Assembly: GCF_000576425.1 (NCBI RefSeq)
Contig: NZ_KK069992.1
Coordinates: 103,342 to 167,341 of the forward strand
DNA: 64,000 nt
Reading direction: 5' to 3'
Origin: Brachybacterium phenoliresistens
Lineage (GTDB): Bacteria; Actinomycetota; Actinomycetes; Actinomycetales; Dermabacteraceae
In this document: positions 27,869 through 35,454 of the stretch, one piece after another
Layout: the number at the start of each line of letters is the position of its first letter
Position numbering within the stretch: position 1 is the stretch's first letter
The notes under the pieces: model-generated
What the model saw: only the letters and a program-made list of their open reading frames with translations
The model's database searches: none
Told to the model about the DNA's origin: nothing
Translations under genes and position numbers: made by a program

Positions 27869-28804
27869 TCAGTTCAGGTCCGACTGGCCGGCGCGCGAGA
27901 ACCGGTACTGGGCGAAGGTGATCACCATGAGGATGATCAGCAGCGCGACGGACAGGGCGGAGGCGTAGCCGAACTCGTACTCCGCGAACGCGTTCTGGTA
28001 GATGTACATCTGCAGCACCCGCGAGGAGTCGGCGGGGCCGCCCTGCGTGGTCACCGAGACGGTGTCGAACACCTGGAACGAGCCGATGATCGACATGATC
28101 AGCACCAGGGCGAGGATCGGTCGCAGCAGCGGCAGGGTGATGCGGCGGAACATCGCCACCTCGCCCGCGCCGTCGGTGCGCGCCGCCTCGTAGAGGCCCT
28201 GCGGGATGGCCTGCAGGCCGGCGAACAGCAGCAGCGCCGTGTAGCCCATGTGCCGCCACACGTTGACCAGGGCGATCGTGGGGATCACCCAGGTCTCCGA
28301 GGTCCAGAACTGCACGGGATCCAGGCCGATGCCCGCGATCAGGCGGTTGACGATGCCCAGCTGCGTGTCCAGCAGCCACAGGAAGGTGATGGCGGCGACC
28401 ACGTTGGAGACGAGGTACGGGGCCAGGACCAGCGAGCGCATCACCGTGGACTGCGTCAGGCGCTGCATGAGCACCGCGATGACCAGGGCCACCACCGTCT
28501 GGATGCCGATGTTCAGCACCACGTACCAGATGGTCACCTTCAGGGAGTTCCAGAAGATGGGGTCGGTGAGCATCTCGCGGTAGTTGGCCAGGCCCACCCA
28601 GCTCGGCGGGGTCAGGGTCGTGTACTCCGTGAAGGAGTAGTAGATACCGGTCAGCAGCGGCCAGATGAGGAACACCAGCAGGCCGATGCTCGCCGGTGCG
28701 ATGAACAGCAGCGCCAGGGCCGTGTCATCCTTCCGGCGCCCGCGGCCGCCCCGGGTGGGGCTCGTCGCGGATGGCCGTCGCGTCGTCGTCGTCGCGGAGG
28801 TCAT
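27869..28804 (-). CDS. ABC sugar transporter permease, MalF type
   Basis: A 311-residue permease of the CUT1 family. A basic, Thr-rich N terminus precedes six helices (LALLFIAPASIGLLVFLIWPLLTGIYYSF first). The EAA loop is YEAARTDGAGEVAMFRRITLPLLRPIL. The ATG at 28804 follows AGGAAG, and longer in-frame sequence upstream belongs to the GH36 gene's antisense-like shadow. It is 41 bp downstream of the alpha-galactosidase gene in the operon. Confidence 0.9.
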   Translation of the reverse strand: MTSATTTTRRPSATSPTRGGRGRRKDDTALALLFIAPASIGLLVFLIWPLLTGIYYSFTEYTTLTPPSWVGLANYREMLTDPIFWNSLKVTIWYVVLNIGIQTVVALVIAVLMQRLTQSTVMRSLVLAPYLVSNVVAAITFLWLLDTQLGIVNRLIAGIGLDPVQFWTSETWVIPTIALVNVWRHMGYTALLLFAGLQAIPQGLYEAARTDGAGEVAMFRRITLPLLRPILALVLIMSIIGSFQVFDTVSVTTQGGPADSSRVLQMYIYQNAFAEYEFGYASALSVALLIILMVITFAQYRFSRAGQSDLN

Positions 28805-28845
28805 GCGCACTTCCTTGTCCGGAGGGGCGGGCGCCCCTCCTCGTG

Positions 28846-31143
28846 TCATGAGGCGGAGGCCTCGGGGGAGGTGAGCTCGAGCAGGATCGCCTGCTCGGGG
28901 TCGAGGACGGGGGCGTCGATGCCGGCGCGCAGCAGCGCGGAGCCCGGCAGCACGACCGCCTCGCCGTCGAGGGCGCGCTGCATCCACACCGGGGCGGTGA
29001 GGCCGTGGGGCCGTTCGTCGCCGAGGTGGACCTGCACGCGGTAGCGCCGCGCGGGGTCCAGGCCCGGGAGCTGGAGGCGCCCGCCCTGGACCTGGCCGCT
29101 GCGGGTCATGGCCGTGATCGAGAACAGCGCGTGGTCCTGTGCGGGGGAGACGACGCCGCTCACCCAGAGCACGTCCTCCGCGGCGCGGTCCGCGCGCACC
29201 AGGTCGCCGGTGAACAGCAGCTCCCGCACGCGCTTGTGCAGCGCGAGCCATCCGCGCAGCTGCGCGAGCTCGTCCTCGCTCGCGGAGGCGAGGTCCCATT
29301 CGATGCCCAGGTGGCCGAAGACGGCGGTCGCCGCACGGAAGGCCAGGGTGTGCAGGCGTCCGGTGGTGTGGGAGCGGCCCGAGGCGATGTGGCTGCCCAT
29401 CAGCTCCAGGGGGATGAGCTGGCTGGTCCAGCGGTTCATCTGCTGGCGGTCCAGGGGGTCGATGCAGTCCGAGACCCACACCCGGTCGGTGCGCTCGAGC
29501 ACCTCGAGGTCCACGCGCGCGCCGCCGGAGGAGCAGGACTCGATCTCCAGCCCCGGGTTGTCGCGCCTCAGCTCCTCGAGCAGGCGGTAGAAGGCCTCGG
29601 TCTGGGCGTGCACGCCGGCGGCGCCGGTGGCGCGGGTGGCCGCCTCGATGAGGTCGCGGTTGTGGTCCCACTTGATGTAGCCGATGTCGTAGCGGTCCAG
29701 GATCGCCTGCATCTGGCCGTGCACGTGGGCGTAGGCCTCGGGGATGGCGAGGTTGAGGACCTGCTGCTGGCGCGAGCGCAGCGGCATCCGGTCGGGGGAG
29801 GGCGCCATGATCCACTCGGGGTGGGCGCGGGCCACCTCGGAGTCCTCGTTGACCATCTCCGGCTCGAACCACAGGCCGAACTGCATGCCCAGCCCGGTCA
29901 CATGGTCGATCAGCGGGGACAGCCCCTCGGGTGCGGGCCAGACGTCCTCGGACTCGACCCAGTCGCCCAGCCCCGAGGAGTCGTCGCGGCGCGAGCCGAA
30001 CCAGCCGTCGTCCAGCACGTACCGCTCGACGCCGAGGGCGGCCGCGCGGTCGGCGAGGTCCCGCAGCCGGGCCAGGTCGTGGTCGAAGTACACGGCCTCC
30101 CACACGTTCAGGGTCACGGGACGGTCGGTGCCGACGTGCTGGGCGCGGGAGCGCAGGTGGCGGTGGAAGCGGCCGGCCACGGCGTCCAGGCCCCGCGCGT
30201 GGTTCGCGTACAGCCACGGGCCGGTGTAGGTCTCGTCGGCGGCCAGGCGCACCTCGCCCGGCAGCAGCAGCTCGCCGCCGCCGAGGATCTGACGGCCGGT
30301 GCTGAGCTTCTCGGCCAGATGGCGGTGGTTGCCGGAGAAGGCGGTGTGCACCGCCCAGATCTCGCCCTCGCGGAACCCGAAGCCGGGGGCGCCGGCATGC
30401 AGCACGTAGGCGGAGTCCGCACCGGTGCGGCCGCGCCGGTTCTCGCGCAGGTGGGTGCCGACGCCGAAGGCGGTGCGCTGCGGGGTGCGCTCCTTGGCCC
30501 ATCGGCCGGCGAAGTCGAGCAGCTCGCAGGCGTGCGCCGGCACCGGGACGGCGAGGGTGAGCTCCTGCAGCTGGTAGGGGGCCTCGCCGCGGTTGGTGAG
30601 CGCGGCCCGCAGGCGCAGCAGGCCCGTGGGCAGCAGCTCGATCTCGAGGGCGACCTCGAGGGCGAGCTCCGGGTCGAGGAGGTCGACCTCGACGCGGGAG
30701 GGGCCGGCCTCGAGGGCCGGCTGCTCCACCGGCGCCGCGGCGGCGGCGAGCTCAGCCGATGCGGAGGTGCCCGGCCCGGTGACATCGGCCCGGCGGATCG
30801 CCGCGACCTGCAGCCGGGGGGCGAAGCCGGAGCCGTCGGCCCGCGAGCCCGAGATGCCGGGGCGACCCACCCAGCCATCGGCCGACTGCGCGATGACGCC
30901 CACGCGCACCGGCACGTCCACCGCGTTCTGCGGCATGCTCGGCACCGCCGTGAGGGCGATCCGGTCGATCTCCTCGCCGCGCAGCTCGCCGAGGTCCTCG
31001 CCCCAGTGGACGATCTCGGGGACGCGGCCGTCGGTGACGTCCAGCAGGACGCTCACGCCGGCGGCGCGCAGGTGGAGGCGGTGGGTGAGTCCCGGGACGG
31101 GCGCGGTGACGGCGGCGTCCAGGTTCGTGCTGCGAGGCGGCAT
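28846..31143 (-). CDS. GH36 alpha-galactosidase
   Basis: A 765-residue glycoside hydrolase family 36 enzyme that releases alpha-1,6-linked galactose from raffinose or melibiose. It has an N-terminal beta-sandwich (about 1-330), the catalytic barrel (YVLDDGWFGSRRDD, then KWDHNRD with nucleophile Asp493, then SDCIDP with acid/base Asp559) and a C-terminal beta domain. There is no signal peptide, so it acts in the cytosol on imported oligosaccharides. The ATG follows GGAGAGAGACC. It is first in the operon with the two permeases and the binding protein. An AT-rich element lies just upstream. Confidence 0.92.
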   Translation of the reverse strand: MPPRSTNLDAAVTAPVPGLTHRLHLRAAGVSVLLDVTDGRVPEIVHWGEDLGELRGEEIDRIALTAVPSMPQNAVDVPVRVGVIAQSADGWVGRPGISGSRADGSGFAPRLQVAAIRRADVTGPGTSASAELAAAAAPVEQPALEAGPSRVEVDLLDPELALEVALEIELLPTGLLRLRAALTNRGEAPYQLQELTLAVPVPAHACELLDFAGRWAKERTPQRTAFGVGTHLRENRRGRTGADSAYVLHAGAPGFGFREGEIWAVHTAFSGNHRHLAEKLSTGRQILGGGELLLPGEVRLAADETYTGPWLYANHARGLDAVAGRFHRHLRSRAQHVGTDRPVTLNVWEAVYFDHDLARLRDLADRAAALGVERYVLDDGWFGSRRDDSSGLGDWVESEDVWPAPEGLSPLIDHVTGLGMQFGLWFEPEMVNEDSEVARAHPEWIMAPSPDRMPLRSRQQQVLNLAIPEAYAHVHGQMQAILDRYDIGYIKWDHNRDLIEAATRATGAAGVHAQTEAFYRLLEELRRDNPGLEIESCSSGGARVDLEVLERTDRVWVSDCIDPLDRQQMNRWTSQLIPLELMGSHIASGRSHTTGRLHTLAFRAATAVFGHLGIEWDLASASEDELAQLRGWLALHKRVRELLFTGDLVRADRAAEDVLWVSGVVSPAQDHALFSITAMTRSGQVQGGRLQLPGLDPARRYRVQVHLGDERPHGLTAPVWMQRALDGEAVVLPGSALLRAGIDAPVLDPEQAILLELTSPEASAS

Positions 31144-31198
31144 CGGTCTCTCTCCGGTGAGGCGGCGTCCGCGCCCGGCGGGGTGCGGTGCGACAAAA

Positions 31199-31215
31199 TT
31201 ACATCATGAAAGTAA
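31199..31215. promoter_or_regulatory. AT-rich element before the alpha-galactosidase operon
   Basis: TTAC (31199-31202) and GTAA (31212-31215) are inverted around a 9-base centre containing TCATGA, in the only AT-rich patch upstream of the GH36 gene (56 bp before its start). It may be the promoter or operator of the alpha-galactoside operon. No adjacent regulator gene is present. Confidence 0.35.
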
Positions 31216-31359
31216 ATCGGAGAAGAGATGTGGCTCACGGTGCGGACGCCGGCCGCCCGCCCGTCCGCTCCGCTCCGCGGGCCGCGCGGCGAGAGCCCGG
31301 GAGGGCGGGAGGGCCGCGGCGATATGCTGGCCGCCCCCGACCAGGCCAGGAGGCCGACC

Positions 31360-32571
31360 ATGATCTTGAACCAGTCCTCGAAGCTGCGTGATGTCTGCTA
31401 TGAGATCCGAGGACCGGTCCCCGCCGAGGCAGCCCGCATGGAGGCCGAGGGGCACAAGATCATCAAGCTGAACATCGGCAACCCGGCGCCGTTCGGCTTC
31501 GAGGCGCCCGACGAGATCCTCGTCGACATGATCCGCCAGCTGCCCACCGCCCAGGGGTACTCCGAGTCCAAGGGCATCCCCGCGGCCCGCCGCGCCGTCG
31601 CGCAGTACTACCAGACTCGCGGCATGCCCGGCATGGAGCTGGACGACGTGTACCTCGGCAACGGCGTCTCCGAGCTGATCCAGATGGTGTGCCAGGCGCT
31701 CGTCGACAACGGCGACGAGATCCTGGTGCCGATGCCCGACTACCCGCTGTGGACCGCCTCGGTCTCCCTCGCCGGCGGCAGGGCCGTGCACTACCGGTGC
31801 GACGAGGACAACCACTGGTGGCCGGACATCACCGACATCGCCGACAAGATCACCGAGCGGACCAAGGCGATCGTGGTGATCAACCCGAACAACCCCACCG
31901 GCGCGGTCTACCCCGAGTCGGTGCTGCAGCAGATCATCGAGGTCGCCCGCAAGCACGACCTGCTGATCCTGTCCGACGAGATCTACGACAAGATCACCTA
32001 CGACGGCGTGACCCACACGCCCATCGGCTCCCTCGCGCACGACCTGCTGACCATCACCTTCAACGGCCTGTCCAAGGCGTACCGCGTGGCCGGCTTCCGC
32101 GCCGGGTGGATGGCGCTGTACGGACCGAAGGACCACGCCGCGAGCTTCATCGAGGGCCTGGACGTGCTCTCCAACATGCGCCTGTGCCCGAACGTCCCCG
32201 CGCAGCACGTGGTGGCGACGGCGCTGGGCGGGTACCAGTCCATCACCGACCTCCTGCTGCCCGGGGGCCGGCTGCTCGAGCAGCGCGACGCCGCCTACGA
32301 GGGCCTGTCCGCGATCCCCGGGGTCAGCGTCGAGAAGGCCGAGGGGGCGCTGTACATGTTCCCGAGGCTCGACCGCGAGATGTACCGCGTGGAGAACGAC
32401 GAGCAGTTCGCCTACGACCTGCTGCGCTCGAAGAAGCTGCTGGTCACGCAGGGCACCGGCTTCAACTATCCGGAGCCCGACCACTTCCGCCTGGTGACCC
32501 TGCCCAGCGTGGAGGTGCTCCAGGACGCGATCGACCGCATCGCCGACTTCCTCGCCGGCATCCGGCGCTGA
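31360..32571 (+). CDS. PLP-dependent aminotransferase, AlaA/AlaT-like (alanine aminotransferase)
   Basis: A 403-residue class I aminotransferase. It has the family N terminus SKLRDVCYEIRGPV, IKLNIGNPAPFGFEAP, the NPNNPTG loop, the DEIYDKI segment, the PLP-binding lysine in NGLSKAYRVAGFRAGW and the carboxylate-binding arginine near FRLVTLP. These match E. coli AlaA and actinobacterial AspC/AlaT proteins, which make alanine from pyruvate and glutamate. The ATG at 31360 has AGGAGG 6 bases upstream. The open frame reaching 31228 adds a Pro/Arg-rich non-family segment. A strong terminator follows. Confidence 0.9.
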   Translation: MILNQSSKLRDVCYEIRGPVPAEAARMEAEGHKIIKLNIGNPAPFGFEAPDEILVDMIRQLPTAQGYSESKGIPAARRAVAQYYQTRGMPGMELDDVYLGNGVSELIQMVCQALVDNGDEILVPMPDYPLWTASVSLAGGRAVHYRCDEDNHWWPDITDIADKITERTKAIVVINPNNPTGAVYPESVLQQIIEVARKHDLLILSDEIYDKITYDGVTHTPIGSLAHDLLTITFNGLSKAYRVAGFRAGWMALYGPKDHAASFIEGLDVLSNMRLCPNVPAQHVVATALGGYQSITDLLLPGGRLLEQRDAAYEGLSAIPGVSVEKAEGALYMFPRLDREMYRVENDEQFAYDLLRSKKLLVTQGTGFNYPEPDHFRLVTLPSVEVLQDAIDRIADFLAGIRR

Positions 32572-32642
32572 GCGGGGCCCCTGCAGGGACGCGGAGCCGG
32601 CACCGGCGAGCGTCGCAGGACGTCCCCGCGGGGGGCCGGACG

Positions 32643-32682
32643 CCACGACGCCCGCTCGCGGCGAGGCGAGCGGGCGTCGTGG
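32643..32682. terminator. Perfect 17-bp bidirectional terminator hairpin
   Basis: CCACGACGCCCGCTCGC (32643-32659) pairs perfectly with 32666-32682 around a 6-base loop. It lies between the convergent stops of the aminotransferase and ferredoxin-reductase genes and is followed by GTCGGTG, not a T tract. Confidence 0.8.
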
Positions 32683-32706
32683 TCGGTGCGTGCGCGGGCG
32701 CGCGGG

Positions 32707-34182
32707 TCAGTGGGCCTCGGCGGGCACCCGGTCGCGCTGGGCCTGGGCCTCGCGGGCCACGCGGACCATCTCCTCGCGGTCGACGACCTTGATGCGCGGG
32801 CGGGCCTGGCCCTCGGCGTCCAGCGCGGCGGCGCCCAGGTCGACCTCGTGGGCGTCCAGGCCCATCCAGCCGTCCCAGGTCGTGTAGGCCACGTCCTTGT
32901 CCTCGAGCAGGCGCAGGATCGAGTCGTTGTCACGATCCGCGGCGGGGGTCAGCACGCCGGCGTCCAGATCCTCGAGCAGGCAGGAGATGGTCTCCACCGC
33001 ATCGGACTTGGTCGCGCCGATCAGGCCGACGGGACCGCGCTTGATCCAGCCGTTGGCGTAGACGCCGGGGATCGGCGCGCCGTCGCGGATGACACGGCCT
33101 GCCTCGTTGGTGATCACGCCGCGGCGCTCGTCGTAGGGCAGGCCCGGGACCTCGGAGCCGTGGTAGCCGATCGCGCGGTAGACGGCACCCAGCTCGTAGT
33201 CGACGAACTCGCCGGTGCCGACCACGGCACCCTGCTCGTCGAGCTCGGTGCGCTCGAAGCGCATGCCGGTGACCTTGCCGTCCTCGCCGAGGACCTCGAC
33301 GGGCCGATGCCAGAAGTGCAGGTGCAGGCGGCGCTGCACGGGACCGCCGTGGTGGTCGGTGGGCTCCTCGCCGGCGGCCTCGCGGCGCTTCTGCTCCTCG
33401 AGCCAGCCGGTGAAGGTGGTGACGATCTGATCGGTGCGCTTGTCGGCGCGGATCTCCTCCCACTCCTTCTCGGTGATCTGCGCGAAGTCGCGCTCCTCGA
33501 GGACGACCTGGACGCCCTGGGGGTGGGCGAGCTCGCGGGTCTCCAGCGGGGAGAACTTGGTCTGCGCGGGGCCGCGGCGGCCGAAGACGTGCACGTCGGT
33601 GGTGGCCGCGCCCTTCAGGCCCTCGTAGACGTTGGCGGGGATCTCGGTGCGCAGCAGCTCGTCGGCGGACTTCGCGAGCATGCGGGCGGCGTCGAGGGCC
33701 ACGTTGCCGTTGCCGATCATCGCCACGTGCTGGGCCGAGAGGTCCCAGGTGCGCGGGTAGTCGGGGTTGCCGTCGTACCAGGCGACGAAGTCGGCGGCGC
33801 CGAAGGAGCCCTCGAGGTCGATGCCGGGGATGTCGAGCCGGGCGTCCTTGAGGGCGCCGGTGGCGAAGATGATGGCGTCGTAGCGCTCGCGCAGCTCCTC
33901 GAAGCTGAGGTCGGTGCCGACCGCGACATCGCCGATGAAGCGGATGTCGCCGCGGCCGAGGATGCGGTGCAGGGCGGTGATGATGCCCTTGATGCGCGGG
34001 TGATCGGGGGCGACGCCGTAGCGGATGAGGCCGAACGGCGTCGGCATCGCATCGAAGATGTCGCACTGGACGGTCAGCTCGCCGGACTTCACGCGGGGCG
34101 TGCGGGCGAGGGTCTCGGCGGCGTAGACCCCGGCGGGGCCCGCGCCGATCACGGCAAGGCGCAGAGGCTGGGTGGTGGACAT
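32707..34182 (-). CDS. Ferredoxin/adrenodoxin-type NADP+ reductase (FprA-like)
   Basis: A 491-residue flavoprotein of the adrenodoxin-reductase type. It has an N-terminal FAD site GAGPAGVYAAETLAR (about 13-27), PFGLIRYGVAPDHPRIKG, the NADPH site IGNGNVALDAARMLAK with Arg-rich HVFGRRGPAQTKFSP, and a C-terminal GWIKRGPVGLIGATKSDAVET. Mycobacterial FprA transfers electrons from NADPH to ferredoxins for P450s and other redox enzymes. It is full length. The ATG follows CGAGGTC. Monocistronic, with a promoter in the 270-bp gap upstream. Confidence 0.9.
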   Translation of the reverse strand: MSTTQPLRLAVIGAGPAGVYAAETLARTPRVKSGELTVQCDIFDAMPTPFGLIRYGVAPDHPRIKGIITALHRILGRGDIRFIGDVAVGTDLSFEELRERYDAIIFATGALKDARLDIPGIDLEGSFGAADFVAWYDGNPDYPRTWDLSAQHVAMIGNGNVALDAARMLAKSADELLRTEIPANVYEGLKGAATTDVHVFGRRGPAQTKFSPLETRELAHPQGVQVVLEERDFAQITEKEWEEIRADKRTDQIVTTFTGWLEEQKRREAAGEEPTDHHGGPVQRRLHLHFWHRPVEVLGEDGKVTGMRFERTELDEQGAVVGTGEFVDYELGAVYRAIGYHGSEVPGLPYDERRGVITNEAGRVIRDGAPIPGVYANGWIKRGPVGLIGATKSDAVETISCLLEDLDAGVLTPAADRDNDSILRLLEDKDVAYTTWDGWMGLDAHEVDLGAAALDAEGQARPRIKVVDREEMVRVAREAQAQRDRVPAEAH

Positions 34183-34223
34183 CGGACCTCGAGTCTCTTC
34201 TCCGGACGGGATTGTCGAACCAG

Positions 34224-34229
34224 CTTATA
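34224..34229 (-). promoter_or_regulatory. Possible -10 box for the ferredoxin reductase gene
   Basis: TATAAG on the minus strand lies 42-47 bases before the reductase start, in the only AT-rich patch of this 270-bp gap. No convincing -35 is seen. The gap also holds GTCACACGA-like direct repeats at about 34310-34330, possibly regulatory. Confidence 0.3.
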
Positions 34230-34383
34230 CGGGGTATTCGCAGACCTTTGGGGGTGCGTGGGCGTCCTCACACCGTTCGTCCGATGTCGACACATTCCAG
34301 GCATCCCGGACGTCACACGATGTCACACGAGGCCATCGAGGTCGACATCCGGCGTCACATTCCGGACCGGGCGACCCCCGGCC

Positions 34384-34450
34384 GCGCCTGCGGGGCGGGC
34401 CGATGCGCCTGCGGGGCGGGCCCGATACGCCTGCGGGGCGGGGGGCCGAT
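34384..34450. repeat. 21-24-bp triple tandem repeat after the transglutaminase gene
   Basis: Three units of (G/A)CGCCTGCGGGGCGGGCCGAT with 0-3 extra G/C bases lie at 34384-34404, 34405-34426 and 34427-34450, ending just beyond the transglutaminase stop codon. They are noncoding in the genes I accept. Confidence 0.8.
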
Positions 34451-34452
34451 GC

Positions 34453-35454
34453 TCAGTCCCGCGCCTCCGGCACGACGCCCACGGCGACCTCCAGGGTCGA
34501 GCGGTTCCCCGCGGGCCCCACCACGATGCCCCGCAGCGGCGGCACGTCCGTGTAGTCGCGCCCCCAGGCGGTGGTCACGAAGCGCTGGTCGACGAAGGTG
34601 TTGTTGGTGGGGTCGATGTCGACCCAGCCGCATCCGGGCACGAGCACGCTGAGCCAGGCGTGGGAGGCCGCGGAGCCGATCATCTCCCCGGTCGGGGCGG
34701 TGCCCAGGGTCGCCGGATCCGCGCTCGCCGTGCGCAGATAGCCCGAGACGTACCGGGCCGCGAGTCCCATGCAGCGGGCCACGGCCACGCCCACGTGCGA
34801 GAAGTCCTGGCACACGCCGTGGCGGGCGGCGAGCACCTCCTCGAGGGTCGAGGTCACGGTGGTGGCCCCGGAGGAATAGGTGAAGCCGGTGTGGATGCGG
34901 TGGGTGAGGTCGGCCAGGGCCTCGCCGATGGGCCGTTCTGGGGTGAAGACCTGCTCGGCGATCTCCCGCACCGCGGGGATGGTGCGGATCCGCGGGGAGG
35001 GCAGCACGAAGTCGACGCTCTCGGCGGGCATGAGGTTGCCCCAGCGGTCCTGGGTGCACGACTCCCAGGGCGCGGCGAGCCGCTCGGGCGGGTACTCGCG
35101 GCCCAGCACCGTCACCCGCGCCCGCGAATGCACGTCCAGGGCGTCATGCGGCCCGTTCACCAGCAGGAAGGTCGAGGAGTTGCCGTAGACGTCGGTGTGG
35201 GCGGTGAGCACGGCCGGCGCCGGCTCGACGGTCACCTCATGGGAGAGGACCCGCTGGTACGGGGTCGCGCGCGGCTCGACGTGGGCGCGGCCGTAATTGC
35301 GGTCCACGGTGCGCTGGTAGCGGTAGCTGGTGAGGTGATGGACGAGATAGTCCACGGGCTCCGGCGCCGCGGCCCCCTCGACCTGCAGGGGGATGCGCGG
35401 CGGCGCCGGCGTGCGACGGGCGGCGGCGCTCCCCGATGCGCTCGGCTCAGACAT
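34453..35454 (-). CDS. Transglutaminase-like protein
   Basis: A 333-residue protein with an N-terminal beta domain (YLVHHLTSYRYQRTVDRNYGRAHVEPRATPYQRV) followed by a transglutaminase core. The catalytic triad is visible: Cys215 (RHGVCQDFSH), His265 (ASHAWLSVLVPG) and Asp281 (GWVDIDPTNN). These proteins are nearly always encoded with alpha-E and circularly permuted ATP-grasp proteins. A role as a cysteine peptidase in a peptide-making or peptide-trimming system has been proposed, but the substrate is unknown. Its ATG overlaps the 3' end of the fused ATP-grasp/alpha-E gene by 8 bases, so the two are coupled. Confidence 0.88.
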   Translation of the reverse strand: MSEPSASGSAAARRTPAPPRIPLQVEGAAAPEPVDYLVHHLTSYRYQRTVDRNYGRAHVEPRATPYQRVLSHEVTVEPAPAVLTAHTDVYGNSSTFLLVNGPHDALDVHSRARVTVLGREYPPERLAAPWESCTQDRWGNLMPAESVDFVLPSPRIRTIPAVREIAEQVFTPERPIGEALADLTHRIHTGFTYSSGATTVTSTLEEVLAARHGVCQDFSHVGVAVARCMGLAARYVSGYLRTASADPATLGTAPTGEMIGSAASHAWLSVLVPGCGWVDIDPTNNTFVDQRFVTTAWGRDYTDVPPLRGIVVGPAGNRSTLEVAVGVVPEARD

